From assembly GCF_040548875.1 (NCBI RefSeq), contig NZ_JBEPSJ010000001.1:1-64000 (forward strand): DNA of 64,000 nucleotides, written 5' to 3'. The stretch comes from Conyzicola nivalis_A (lineage in GTDB: Bacteria > Actinomycetota > Actinomycetes > Actinomycetales > Microbacteriaceae). Position 1 is the first letter of the stretch. Each line of letters starts with the position of its first letter. Under the pieces are notes generated by a model. The model saw only the letters and a list, made by a program, of their open reading frames with translations, had not been told where the DNA came from and searched no databases. Below, one piece after another: positions 55,664 through 64,000 of the stretch. A program made the translations under genes and the position numbers.

Positions 55664-57274
55664 TCAGTGCTTCGTCGCCTCCTCGGCGCCGTACCCGGTG
55701 AGCGAGCGCACCTCCATCTCGGCGGCGATCCGCGGGTTCTCGAGCGTGCGGCTGGTGACCGTGCCCAGCCAGCCGAGCAGGAACCCGAGCGGGATCGACA
55801 CGATGCCGGGGTTCGTCAGCGGGAACCAGTGGAAGTCCACGCCCTGCACCATCGAGGTCTCGGCCCCGGAGACGACGGGCGAGAACGCGATGAGCAGAAC
55901 GGCCGAGCCGAGGCCGCCGTACATGCTCCACAGCGCGCCGCGCGTGCTGAACCGCTTCCAGTACAGCGAGTAGAGGATCGTCGGCAGGTTCGCCGACGCC
56001 GCCACCGCGAAGGCGAGCGCCACGAGGAACGCCACGTTCTGGCCCTGCACGCCGATGCCGCCCGCGATCGCCAGCAAGCCGATCACCACCACCGTGATGC
56101 GCGCGACGCGCACCTCGGTTCCCGGCCCGGCCTTGCCCTTCTTGACGACGCTCGCGTAGACGTCGTGCGCGAACGATGTGGCGGCGGTGATCGTGAGTCC
56201 CGCGACCACCGCGAGGATCGTCGCGAACGCCACCGCGGAGATCAGGCCGAGGAGCAGCGGCCCGCCGAGCTCGAACGCCAGCAGCGGGGCGGCGGAGTTG
56301 ACGCCGCCGGGTGCCGCGAGGATGGTGTCCTTGCCGATGAGCGCGCCTGCACCGTAGCCGAGCACGAGAGTGAACAGGTAGAAGACGCCGATCAGCCAGA
56401 TCGCCCAGACCACCGAGCGCCGGGCCTCGCGTGCCGTGGGCACCGTGTAGAAGCGCATCAGCACGTGCGGCAGACCGGCAGTGCCGAGGACCAGGGCGAG
56501 GGCGAGGGAGACGAAATCGAGACGGCTCAGCCCGGTCAGGCCGTACTGCAGGCCCGGGCTGAGAACGGCCTCGCCGCCCTTGTCGGCCGCGGCGCCGAGA
56601 AGGCTCGACAGGTTGAAGCCGTAGATCGCGAGCACCCACACGGTCATGATGAACGCGCCGGCGATGAGCAGCGCCGCCTTGATGATCTGGACCCAGGTGG
56701 TGCCCTTCATGCCGCCGATCAGCACGTAGATGATCATGAGCGCTCCGACCACGGCCACGACCACCGACTGCCCGATCCTGTCGTCGATGCCGAGCAGCAG
56801 CGACACCAGCCCGCCGGCGCCCGCCATCTGCGCGAGCAGATAGAAGAAGCACACGGCCAGTGTCGTCGTCGCCGCGGCCAGACGCACCGGACGTTGCTTC
56901 AGGCGGAACGACAGCACGTCGGCCATCGTGAACTTGCCCGTGTTGCGCATCAGCTCGGCGACGAACAGCAGCGCCACGAGCCAGGCGACCAGGAATCCGA
57001 TGGAGTACAGGAATCCGTCGTAGCCGTTGACGGCGATCGCCCCACAGATGCCGAGGAACGACGCCGCTGAGAGGTAGTCGCCCGCTATCGCGGTGCCGTT
57101 CTGGGGGCCGGTGAACGAACGTCCTGCCGCGTAGTAGTCGGCGGCCGTCTTGTTGTTTCGGCTGGCCCGCAGCACCACGACGAGCGTGATGGCGACGAAG
57201 CCGCCGAAGATGGCGATGTTGAGCAGAGGATCGCCGACGTTGGTCGATTCGGCTGTGGCGGCGGCGAAGGTCAT
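55664..57274 (-). CDS. Sodium:solute symporter (ActP/MctC-like monocarboxylate permease)
   Basis: A 536-residue SSS-family symporter with about thirteen membrane helices. Typical blocks: ADYYAAGRSFTGPQNGTAIA near residue 51, GDYLSAASFLG next, IGGMKGTTWVQIIKAALL near 175, LGTAGLPHVLMRFYTV near 255. Close to acetate/pyruvate/propionate permeases; the pairing with a DUF485 protein supports this. ATG 57274 overlaps the DUF485 stop (atga). Confidence 0.92.
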   Translation of the reverse strand: MTFAAATAESTNVGDPLLNIAIFGGFVAITLVVVLRASRNNKTAADYYAAGRSFTGPQNGTAIAGDYLSAASFLGICGAIAVNGYDGFLYSIGFLVAWLVALLFVAELMRNTGKFTMADVLSFRLKQRPVRLAAATTTLAVCFFYLLAQMAGAGGLVSLLLGIDDRIGQSVVVAVVGALMIIYVLIGGMKGTTWVQIIKAALLIAGAFIMTVWVLAIYGFNLSSLLGAAADKGGEAVLSPGLQYGLTGLSRLDFVSLALALVLGTAGLPHVLMRFYTVPTAREARRSVVWAIWLIGVFYLFTLVLGYGAGALIGKDTILAAPGGVNSAAPLLAFELGGPLLLGLISAVAFATILAVVAGLTITAATSFAHDVYASVVKKGKAGPGTEVRVARITVVVIGLLAIAGGIGVQGQNVAFLVALAFAVAASANLPTILYSLYWKRFSTRGALWSMYGGLGSAVLLIAFSPVVSGAETSMVQGVDFHWFPLTNPGIVSIPLGFLLGWLGTVTSRTLENPRIAAEMEVRSLTGYGAEEATKH

Positions 57275-57636
57275 CGGACGCCTCCGTCTGAGTGGGCGCC
57301 CGCGGCGAGGTCGCCGCGGATCTCGTCCGCGAGCGGGTCGAGTCTGCGGTTGGAGTACGACACGTACCAGGTGGTGATCGCGAAGGTGGTCACGAACTGT
57401 CCGAGGCCGAGGATCAGTCCGATGTTGACGTTGCCGATGACCGGTGTCGACATGAACTCGTGGGCGTAGTCGGCGAGCAGCACGTAGGCGAAATACCAGA
57501 CCAGAAACGCTATGCCGAGGGGGAAGACGAAGCTGCGATGCCGCCGCTTCAGACGTTGGAACGGTTCCGAGGCCTGCGCCTGCTCGAAGTCGGTGACGGG
57601 TTCGCGCGTCGCCGCGCCTGGAGCGTCGTTGCTCAT
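57271..57636 (-). CDS. DUF485 membrane protein (symporter partner)
   Basis: A 121-residue protein with two membrane helices (FPLGIAFLVWYFAYVLLADY and NIGLILGLGQFVTTFAITTW) and conserved RRHRSFVFP. DUF485 (YjcH) proteins nearly always precede ActP-type permeases. ATG 57636 has GGGGAA five bases upstream and is chosen over an upstream frame from 57696. First gene of the symporter unit. Confidence 0.88.
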   Translation of the reverse strand: MSNDAPGAATREPVTDFEQAQASEPFQRLKRRHRSFVFPLGIAFLVWYFAYVLLADYAHEFMSTPVIGNVNIGLILGLGQFVTTFAITTWYVSYSNRRLDPLADEIRGDLAAGAHSDGGVR

Positions 57637-57751
57637 GGGTTCCCCTTGTGCCATCAGCGCCAGCGGCGCGGCACACTGCGGTGTGTGCTGGGACAACCAT
57701 GAGCCTCCCCCCGAACGAGTGTCAAGGGAATCGCTGAGGTTTCTCCAGAAC

Positions 57752-58576
57752 CTATACGGAAGGTCCGAACAGCATCGGGAAGGTGGCGGCGGCCCACGGG
57801 TACCCGATGAAGATCGCCGCGTCGAGCAGGAAATGCGCCACGATCAGCGGCACGAGGCGTCCGAAGCGCGTGTACAGCCAGCCGAAGACGATGCCCATGG
57901 CCACGTTGCCGATGAACGCGCCGAACCCCTGGTAGAGGTGGTAGCTGCCGCGCAGCAGGGCGCTGCCCACGATGATCTTCCACCGCCCCCAGCCGAGGTC
58001 GCCGAGCCGTGCGAACAGGTATCCGACGACGATCACCTCCTCGGTGAGCGCAGCGCGCATAGCCGAGAGCAGCAGCACCGGCACCGTCCACCAGTAGGCG
58101 TCGAGGTTGGTGGGCACGACGTCGACGGAGATGCCGAGCGCCCGGCCGCCGAGGTACACGCCGATGCCGGGGATGCCGATCGCGGCGGCGAGGGCCACCC
58201 CGCCGAGGCCGTCATGCCACGGACGGGTGGCGTCTATGCCGAGCCGCCCGAGCCGCGGCGCGGCCGACCGCCAGAGCAGGAACACGACCAGGGCCACAGG
58301 CATGAGGTCGAAGACGACACCGAGCACCTGGTAGACGAGGTCGAAGGCCGGGCGCTCGCTCAGCGAGTTGTTGAGAGTGGCCTTCTGGTCGGCGAGAGCC
58401 TCGGTGCGCGTCAGGCGGTTGACGATCGAGACGATCGAATACACCGCGGATGCACCGAGCGAGAGTCCGAGGACGATGGCGACCTCGGCGCGCATCCTGC
58501 CGCGCGACGGGAGCGGCTCGCCCGGGCCGAGGTCGCCCGTCACGCCCGGTCGGCTGCGGGACGTGGCATCCGACAC
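57752..58576 (-). CDS. CPBP family membrane protein (CAAX-protease-like)
   Basis: A 274-residue protein with about seven membrane helices. The CPBP domain has the glutamate pair in LTEEVIVVGYLF near residue 178 and later His residues in RGSYHLYQGFG near 213 and VAHFLLDAAIF near 251. The usual EExxxR has lost its arginine (EEVIVVG). GGGAGGAA lies nine bases before GTG 58576. It overlaps the DCC gene by 37 nt. Peptidase activity is uncertain. Confidence 0.8.
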   Translation of the reverse strand: MSDATSRSRPGVTGDLGPGEPLPSRGRMRAEVAIVLGLSLGASAVYSIVSIVNRLTRTEALADQKATLNNSLSERPAFDLVYQVLGVVFDLMPVALVVFLLWRSAAPRLGRLGIDATRPWHDGLGGVALAAAIGIPGIGVYLGGRALGISVDVVPTNLDAYWWTVPVLLLSAMRAALTEEVIVVGYLFARLGDLGWGRWKIIVGSALLRGSYHLYQGFGAFIGNVAMGIVFGWLYTRFGRLVPLIVAHFLLDAAIFIGYPWAAATFPMLFGPSV

Positions 58577-58953
58577 GCTGGTGTTCCTCCCGGGAGACGG
58601 TGGCGGTTGACCGCCACGAAGGCGTACGCGGCGGCAGCGACCCACGAGAACGGGGGAGTGGCGAGGAGATGCCCGGCGAACCGCAGCCCGACGGAGGGCT
58701 GGGCGCGCAGCAGAGCGGAGAACGCCAGATGCCCGGCGTACTGGTGGGTCGGCGTGATGAGCCAGGAGTACCGGGAGACGTCGTCGGCGGTGAGCCCGAG
58801 CGAGTCGAGGTCGGCCCACTGCGACGGGATCGACTCGGGGAACCGCGGAAGCATGCGCGCCATGCGGTCGACCCAAGTGGTGCAGAAGGCGCAGTCGCCG
58901 TCGAAGACGAACAGGAACTTGCCGGGCGCGGTACTCGAGTTCAGATCGGTCAC
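58540..58953 (-). CDS. DCC1-like thiol-disulfide oxidoreductase (DUF393)
   Basis: A 137-residue thioredoxin-like protein. DGDCAFCTTWVDRMARM near residue 19 holds the DxxCxxC motif that names the family. The middle (VSRYSWLITP) and C-terminal hydrophobic helix are typical. A TAGCAT box lies six bases before GTG 58953, so it is probably leaderless. Role: thiol redox in or near the membrane, substrate unknown. Confidence 0.85.
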   Translation of the reverse strand: MTDLNSSTAPGKFLFVFDGDCAFCTTWVDRMARMLPRFPESIPSQWADLDSLGLTADDVSRYSWLITPTHQYAGHLAFSALLRAQPSVGLRFAGHLLATPPFSWVAAAAYAFVAVNRHRLPGGTPACRMPRPAADRA

Positions 58954-59112
58954 TTCTCGATGCTAGACCCCGCGGGAATCGGGGTACGACCGGTGCCCGG
59001 CGGCACTTTCGCACGTCCTGTGCAAATCGGCCGCGATCGACGCACGAAAGGTGTGTCAAGCGCAACAATGTGGAGAATGAGTTACCAGCGTGTAACGTTT
59101 CCCACCTCTGGT

Positions 59113-59141
59113 TTGTCCACGGACGAACACCGATTTAGGGT
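59113..59141 (+). promoter_or_regulatory. Promoter of the peptide ABC transporter operon
   Basis: TTGTCC (59113-59118), a 17-base spacer and TAGGGT (59136-59141) form a sigma-70-like promoter. The transcript would carry a ~60-nt leader with a strong GGAGG at 59201-59205. Confidence 0.5.
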
Positions 59142-59209
59142 ACATCTAACCAATGCGGCACTACGCAGCACTTCGCTCTGCCGTTTGCATATCTCGCACA
59201 GGAGGAAAA

Positions 59210-60817
59210 TTGAAAATTCGGTCCCTTGGAGTCACCGCAGTAGCGGTGGCTGTTGCAAGCGCCCTGGCGCTCTCCGGTTGCGCGGGTGAGTCCGCCCCGG
59301 CGGAATCGTCTGACAGCTCCGCAATCATCACGGCGAACGGCTCCGAGCCGCAGAACCCGCTGATCCCGACCAACACCAACGAGGTCGGTGGCGGCAAGAT
59401 CCTCGACTCCATCTTCGCGGGCCTCGTCTACTACGACGTAGACGGCAAGCCGATCAACGAGGTCGCCGAGTCCATCGAGACCGACGACGCCACGACCTTC
59501 ACCATCAAGATCAAGCCCGACCTGACCTTCACCAACGGTGACCCGGTCGACTCCGAGAGCTTCGTCAAGGCCTGGAACTACGGAGCACTCGCCTCCAACG
59601 CCCAGCTCAGCAGCTACTTCTTCGAGGACATCGAGGGCTTCAGCTACGACGAGGACACCGAGCTCACCGGTCTGAAGGTCGTCGACGACACGACCTTCAC
59701 CGTCACGCTCAACAAGGCTGCGTCGGACTTCCCGCTGCGCCTCGGCTACTCGGCGTTCTTCCCGCTGCCCGCATCGGCATGGGACGACATCGAGGCCTAC
59801 GGCCAGAACCCGATCGGCAACGGCCCGTACAAGCTCGACGGCGAAGGCGCCTGGAAGCACAACGAGAAGATCGACCTCGTGAAGAACGAGGACTACAAGG
59901 GTGGACGCGTCGCGCAGAACGGCGGTCTCTCGATCGTCTTCTACCTCGACCAGACGGCCGCGTACTCCGACCTCCTCGCGAACAACCTCGACGTCCTCGA
60001 CGCGATCCCGGACAGCGCGTACTCGACCTTCGAGTCCGACCTCGGCGACCGCGCGATCAACCAGGCCGCCGCAGTCTTCCAGTCGTTCACGATCCCGGAG
60101 CGCCTCGAGCACTTCGGTGGCGAAGAGGGCAAGCTGCGTCGCCAGGCCATCTCGATGGCGATCAACCGTGACGAGATCACAGAGGTCATCTTCGAGGGAA
60201 CCCGCACGCCGGCCACCGACTTCACGTCGCCCGTCATCGCCGGTCACTCCGACTCCCTGAAGGGTGCAGAGGTTCTCGAGTTCAACGAGAAGGAAGCCCA
60301 GAAGCTGTGGGCAGAAGCCGACAAGATCTCGCCGTGGACCGGAACGTTCAGCATCGCCTACAACGCCGATGGTGGACACCAGGGCTGGGTCGACGCAGTG
60401 AGCAACAGCATCAAGAACGTTCTGGGCATCGACGCCGCCGGCGCCCCGTACCCGACGTTCAAGGAAGCTCGCACGCTGATCACCGACCGTACGATCACGA
60501 CCGCGTTCCGCACCGGATGGCAGGCCGACTACCCCGGTCTGTTCAACTTCCTCGGCCCGTTGTACGCGACGAACGCCGGCTCCAACGACGGTGACTACTC
60601 GAACCCCGAGTTCGACAAGCTGCTCGCGTCTGGTGCATCCGAGACCGACATCGACGCCGCGAACGCGGACTTCCAGGCAGCTCAGGAGATCCTCCTCGAG
60701 GACCTCCCGGCCACGCCGCTCTGGTACGCGAACGTCACCGGTGGATTCGGCGAGTCCGTCTCCAACGTGCAGTTCGGTTGGAACTCCGTGCCGCTCTACT
60801 ACGAGATCACGAAGTAG
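59210..60817 (+). CDS. Peptide ABC transporter substrate-binding lipoprotein (family 5)
   Basis: A 535-residue solute-binding protein of the OppA/DppA group. Lipoprotein signal at residues 1-23 with lipobox LSGC; mature part opens with SDSSAIITANGSEPQNPLIP. Blocks typical of family 5: LTFTNGDPVDSESFVKAWN and NPIGNGPYKLDG. TTG 59210 is chosen because GGAGGAAAA precedes it by four bases and it gives a normal signal peptide; a GTG/ATG start further up would add 19 residues. Followed by a stable hairpin, then the permeases. Confidence 0.93.
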   Translation: MKIRSLGVTAVAVAVASALALSGCAGESAPAESSDSSAIITANGSEPQNPLIPTNTNEVGGGKILDSIFAGLVYYDVDGKPINEVAESIETDDATTFTIKIKPDLTFTNGDPVDSESFVKAWNYGALASNAQLSSYFFEDIEGFSYDEDTELTGLKVVDDTTFTVTLNKAASDFPLRLGYSAFFPLPASAWDDIEAYGQNPIGNGPYKLDGEGAWKHNEKIDLVKNEDYKGGRVAQNGGLSIVFYLDQTAAYSDLLANNLDVLDAIPDSAYSTFESDLGDRAINQAAAVFQSFTIPERLEHFGGEEGKLRRQAISMAINRDEITEVIFEGTRTPATDFTSPVIAGHSDSLKGAEVLEFNEKEAQKLWAEADKISPWTGTFSIAYNADGGHQGWVDAVSNSIKNVLGIDAAGAPYPTFKEARTLITDRTITTAFRTGWQADYPGLFNFLGPLYATNAGSNDGDYSNPEFDKLLASGASETDIDAANADFQAAQEILLEDLPATPLWYANVTGGFGESVSNVQFGWNSVPLYYEITK

Positions 60818-60835
60818 CCTCTAACCCATAACCCA

Positions 60836-60870
60836 GTCGGGGGTGGCGGCCATAAGCCGCCACCCCCGAC
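60836..60870 (+). terminator. Intercistronic hairpin after the binding-protein gene
   Basis: Arms 60836-60849 and 60857-60870 pair perfectly over 14 bp around a 7-base loop, 19 nt after the SBP stop. No U tract follows and the permease gene lies 115 nt downstream. It probably lets some transcripts stop or protects the SBP mRNA, giving more binding protein than permease. Confidence 0.75.
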
Positions 60871-60985
60871 CCATGGCTGGCACGCCACGCGAGTAATCTG
60901 GGTGAACAAGCTCGTGGCTCGCTCGCAGAATAGGTCCCACCATCTCCATGAACTCCCATAACTTCCCGGCAGGCAACGGCGCCTG

Positions 60986-61915
60986 ATGACCGGATACATT
61001 GTCAGACGAATCCTCCAAGCGATTCCCGTCTTCTTCGGCACGACCTTCCTCATCTACTTCATGGTCTTCGCCATGCCGGGCGACCCGATCGTCGCGCTCT
61101 TCGGCGACAAGACCCCGAACCCCGCGATCGTCGCGCAGCTCCGGGCGCAGTACAACCTCGACCAGCCGTTCATCGTGCAGTACTTCCTGTACATCGGCGG
61201 CCTGCTGCAGGGCAACCTCGGAGTCGCGTTCAACGGCGAGCAGGTCAGCGACATCCTGGTACGCACGTTCCCGGTCACCGCTCGCCTCGCCCTCCTCGCG
61301 CTGTTCTTCCAGTCGGTCGCCGGCATCTTCGTCGGACTGATCTCCGGACTCCGCAAGGGCAAGCTGTTCGACTCCAGCGCACTCGTCGTGAGCCTGATCC
61401 TGATCTCGCTGCCGATCTTCGTCATCGCGTTCGTCGCCCAGTACGTCTTCGGTGTCCAGCTCGGCTGGGCACGCACGACGGTCAGCTCGGGCGCCCCGAT
61501 CCAAGACCTGATACTCCCGGCCCTCGTGCTGGCGAGCGTCAGCTTCGCGCAGATCGTCCGCCTCACGCGCGCGTCGGTGATCGAGTCATCAGGCCTCGAC
61601 TTCGTGCGCACCGCCTACAGCAAGGGCCTCTCGAGGAACCGCATCATCCCCGTGCACATCCTCCGCAACTCGCTGATCCCGGTCGTCACGTTCCTCGCTA
61701 CCGACTTCGGTGTGCTGCTCGTCGGCGCGACGGTCACCGAGGGTATCTTCAACGTCCCCGGAGTGGGCAACACTCTCTTCAAGGCCATCCAACAGGGCGA
61801 GGGACCGACCGTCGTGTCGTTCGTCACCGTGATGACGCTGCTCTACCTGGGCGTCAACCTCATCGTCGACCTCCTCTACGGCCTGCTCGACCCAAGGATC
61901 CGCTATGTCAAGTAA
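60986..61915 (+). CDS. Peptide ABC transporter permease (DppB-like)
   Basis: A 309-residue inner-membrane permease with six helices. It opens IVRRILQAIPVFFGTTFLIY, carries the ABC2-type loop AYSKGLSRNRIIPVHILRNS near 215 (the EAA-like region) and ends LVDLLYGLLDPRIRYV, all typical of DppB. It overlaps the next gene by 11 nt. Partner of the DppC-like permease. Confidence 0.93.
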   Translation: MTGYIVRRILQAIPVFFGTTFLIYFMVFAMPGDPIVALFGDKTPNPAIVAQLRAQYNLDQPFIVQYFLYIGGLLQGNLGVAFNGEQVSDILVRTFPVTARLALLALFFQSVAGIFVGLISGLRKGKLFDSSALVVSLILISLPIFVIAFVAQYVFGVQLGWARTTVSSGAPIQDLILPALVLASVSFAQIVRLTRASVIESSGLDFVRTAYSKGLSRNRIIPVHILRNSLIPVVTFLATDFGVLLVGATVTEGIFNVPGVGNTLFKAIQQGEGPTVVSFVTVMTLLYLGVNLIVDLLYGLLDPRIRYVK

Positions 61916-62882
61916 CACCACGACGGAGTCGGCGGCCACCCCCGCCCGCTCCGCGAACCACTACGTCGCGCCGATCGAGGAAACCCCTCTGGTCAGCGTC
62001 GACGCGGTCAACGTCTCTGAGAAGAAGAGCAACCTCTGGATCGACGCCTGGCGCGACCTCCGTCGTCGCCCGCTGTTCTGGATCTCGTCGGCCCTCATCC
62101 TCCTCGTCGTGATCGTGGCGTTGTTCCCGTGGCTGTTCACGCAGACCCCGCCGAACGACGAGTGCTTCCTCGCCAACAGCAACGGAGCCCCGACCGAGGG
62201 CCACCCGCTCGGCTTCACCAAGCAGGGATGCGACATCTACGCCCGCATCATCGACGGAACGGCCACCTCGCTCTCGGTCGGTTTCATCGTGCTGGTGCTC
62301 ACCACGTTCCTCGGCCTGATCTTCGGAGCCTTCGCGGGCTTCTACGGCGGATGGGTCGACTCCGTGCTCTCGCGCGTCGGCGACATCTTCTTCTCGATCC
62401 CCTACATCCTCGCGGCCGTCGTCATCATGTCGGTGCTCTCGCAGTACAGGAGCGTGTGGTCGATCTCGCTTGCCATCGGTTTGTTCGCGTGGCCGTCTAC
62501 GGCGCGCGTGCTCAGATCCGAGATCCTCAGGGTGAAGAGCGCCGACTACGTCATGGCCTCCACGGCCCTCGGCGTGTCCAAGTTCAAGATCCTGCTGAAG
62601 CACGTGCTGCCCAACTCGATCGCACCAGTGATCGTCATCACGGCGATCTCGCTGGCCGCAGCCATCGTCGCCGAGGCCACCCTGTCCTACCTCGGCGTCG
62701 GCCTGGGCGGATCGGTCATGTCGTGGGGTAACGACATCAACCAGGCGCAGAACGATCTGCGCACCGCACCCCAGACGCTCATCTACCCATCACTCGCCCT
62801 GTCGATCACGGTCTTCGCATTCATCATGCTGAGCGAGCTCGTGCGCGACGCACTCGATCCGAAGGCGAGGGCCCTGCGTTGA
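61905..62882 (+). CDS. Peptide ABC transporter permease (DppC-like)
   Basis: A 325-residue permease with a ~50-residue cytoplasmic start (WIDAWRDLRRRPLFWISSAL) and six helices. The EAA-like loop STALGVSKFKILLKHVLPNS is near 215, and the end reads LSELVRDALDPKARALR. An extracellular loop contains two Cys (ECFLANSN, KQGCDIYARI). Its stop overlaps the ATPase start (ttga). Confidence 0.93.
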   Translation: MSSNTTTESAATPARSANHYVAPIEETPLVSVDAVNVSEKKSNLWIDAWRDLRRRPLFWISSALILLVVIVALFPWLFTQTPPNDECFLANSNGAPTEGHPLGFTKQGCDIYARIIDGTATSLSVGFIVLVLTTFLGLIFGAFAGFYGGWVDSVLSRVGDIFFSIPYILAAVVIMSVLSQYRSVWSISLAIGLFAWPSTARVLRSEILRVKSADYVMASTALGVSKFKILLKHVLPNSIAPVIVITAISLAAAIVAEATLSYLGVGLGGSVMSWGNDINQAQNDLRTAPQTLIYPSLALSITVFAFIMLSELVRDALDPKARALR

Positions 62883-64000
62883 GCGAGACCATCACCACCC
62901 CCGCGACACCCTCCGGAGTCGCCCCGCTGCTCGAGATCAAGAACCTGCAGGTAGGGTTCCGCAACCAGCGCGGCATCGTACCCGCCGTCAACGGCGTCGA
63001 CATCACCCTGATGCCGGGCCAGACGCTCGCCATCGTGGGCGAGTCCGGTTCGGGCAAGTCGACCACGGCGCACGCCATCATCAACCTGCTCCCCGGCTCC
63101 GGCATCATCACCGGCGGCGAGGTCCTCTTCGAGGGCCGTGACATCACCAAGCTGAACCCCAAGGAGCTCGAAGAGATCCGCGGAAAGCGCATCGGCTTCG
63201 TGCCGCAGGACCCGATGGCCAACCTGAACCCGGTGTGGAGCATCGGATTCCAGGTGGAAGAGGCCATCAGGGCCAACGGCATCGCGACCAACAAGAAAGA
63301 GGTCAAGCGCCGCGCGATCGAGGTTCTGCAGCAGGCCGGGCTCGGCGACGCCGACCGTCGACTGCGCCAGTTCCCGCACCAGTTCTCCGGAGGAATGCGC
63401 CAGCGTGTGCTCATCGGCATGGGCCTGGCTGCCAACCCGAAGCTGCTGATCGCCGACGAGCCGACTTCGGCTCTCGACGTCACGGTGCAGCGGGTCATCC
63501 TCGACCACCTCGCGACCCTCACCCGCGACCTGGGCACCGCCGTGCTGTTCATCACGCACGACCTCGGCCTCGCCGCCGAGCGTGCCGAGCAGCTCGTCGT
63601 GATGTACAAGGGCAAGATCGTCGAGTCGGGCCCGTCGCGCGAACTGCTCGAGAACCCCCTCCACCCGTACACGCAGCGTCTCGTGGCCGCGGCTCCGAGC
63701 CTCGCCTCGCGTCGCATCCGCTCCGCCAGCCGCTCGCTCGCCGACCTCGACTACGTGGCCCCGGCCGCTGCCGAGGGCGTCGACCTGCTCGAGGCCGTGG
63801 AGGTGCGGGCCGAGGCCCACGCCGCGGCGACCGACGTCGCCCCCGCGATCGTGGTGGAGAACCTCACCAAGGTCTTCAAGATCCGTGGGCAGAAGCTCGC
63901 CGCCCGTGAGTTCAAAGCGGTCGACGACGTGTCGTTCAGCATCGCCCGCGGCACCACCATGGCGCTGGTGGGAGAGTCCGGATCGGGCAAGTCGACGGTC
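62879..64000 (+). CDS. Fused peptide ABC transporter ATPase (DppD-DppF), partial
   Basis: At least 374 residues, cut by the window end. First cassette: GESGSGKSTTAHAI near residue 57, PQDPMANLNP near 110, FSGGMRQRVLIGM near 168, and DEPTSALD near 193; then an OppD-type C-terminal extension and an Ala-rich linker (~290-320). The second cassette begins VVENLTKVFKIRG and has reached its P-loop GESGSGKSTV at the last base. TTG 62879 overlaps the permease stop. The two ATPases are thus one polypeptide. Confidence 0.92.
   Translation, partial: MSETITTPATPSGVAPLLEIKNLQVGFRNQRGIVPAVNGVDITLMPGQTLAIVGESGSGKSTTAHAIINLLPGSGIITGGEVLFEGRDITKLNPKELEEIRGKRIGFVPQDPMANLNPVWSIGFQVEEAIRANGIATNKKEVKRRAIEVLQQAGLGDADRRLRQFPHQFSGGMRQRVLIGMGLAANPKLLIADEPTSALDVTVQRVILDHLATLTRDLGTAVLFITHDLGLAAERAEQLVVMYKGKIVESGPSRELLENPLHPYTQRLVAAAPSLASRRIRSASRSLADLDYVAPAAAEGVDLLEAVEVRAEAHAAATDVAPAIVVENLTKVFKIRGQKLAAREFKAVDDVSFSIARGTTMALVGESGSGKSTV

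Overview
The window is about 64 kb of high-GC actinobacterial chromosome. Gene content, codon bias, recurrent 'cggatg' wording and leaderless-type promoters suit a member of the Microbacteriaceae, though I cannot name genus or species. It starts in the 3' end of a 5S rRNA and ends inside a dipeptide-type ABC transporter ATPase gene. No phage, insertion sequence, CRISPR array or tRNA is visible. Most of it is ordinary chromosome with patches of accessory genes and several families of short palindromic repeats.

Region 1 (1-16.3 kb) is a conserved actinobacterial housekeeping block: helical-repeat protein, HAD phosphatase, small protein, tlyA, nadK, recN, pyrG, NUDIX hydrolase, xerD, parA, scpA, scpB, rluB, tyrA, cmk and der. 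The order closely follows the Rv1691-Rv1713 region of Mycobacterium tuberculosis as I remember it. Most genes overlap by 4-20 nt, which suggests strong translational coupling. Functions cover rRNA modification, DNA repair, chromosome segregation and nucleotide supply.

Region 2 (16.3-30.9 kb) is mixed: an exonuclease, a PadR/membrane-protein pair, a flavin monooxygenase, ychF, a short-chain dehydrogenase-like protein, a universal stress protein, an amino-acid permease, a Rv2629/Balon-like release-factor-family protein, two GNAT acetyltransferases, a TetR/EamA exporter pair with a clear operator, an ABC-F protein and a PhnA-like zinc ribbon.

Region 3 (30.9-38.9 kb) is a complete histidine-degradation operon (hutH-hutU-M20 amidohydrolase-hutF-hutI) read leftward, with a divergent IclR regulator. 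The M20 enzyme sits where an N-formylglutamate deformylase is needed.

Region 4 (38.9-50.7 kb) is accessory: an APH-like kinase, DoxX, two luciferase-like flavoenzymes (one fused to a berberine-bridge-type oxidase), an AhpD-like domain fused to a PLP decarboxylase, an HxlR regulator, a LysR helix-turn-helix-only protein, a VOC protein, a LON-domain protein and a second ABC-F protein.

Region 5 (50.8-64 kb) holds a tandem glycine riboswitch driving gcvT-gcvH-gcvP, a monocarboxylate symporter with its DUF485 partner, a CPBP/DCC pair, and a peptide ABC transporter operon (SBP, two permeases, fused double ATPase).

The most notable pattern is a palindromic repeat with core 'cttcgacaggctc'. It lies between genes and also in frame inside the NUDIX hydrolase, cmk, an ABC-F gene and, twice, gcvP, where it encodes peptides such as STGSAT. 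Other points of interest are a tlyA gene with no canonical start codon upstream of its S4 domain, a second palindrome family at gene 3' ends, and ten genes whose -10 box (TANNNT) lies exactly 6 nt before the start codon.
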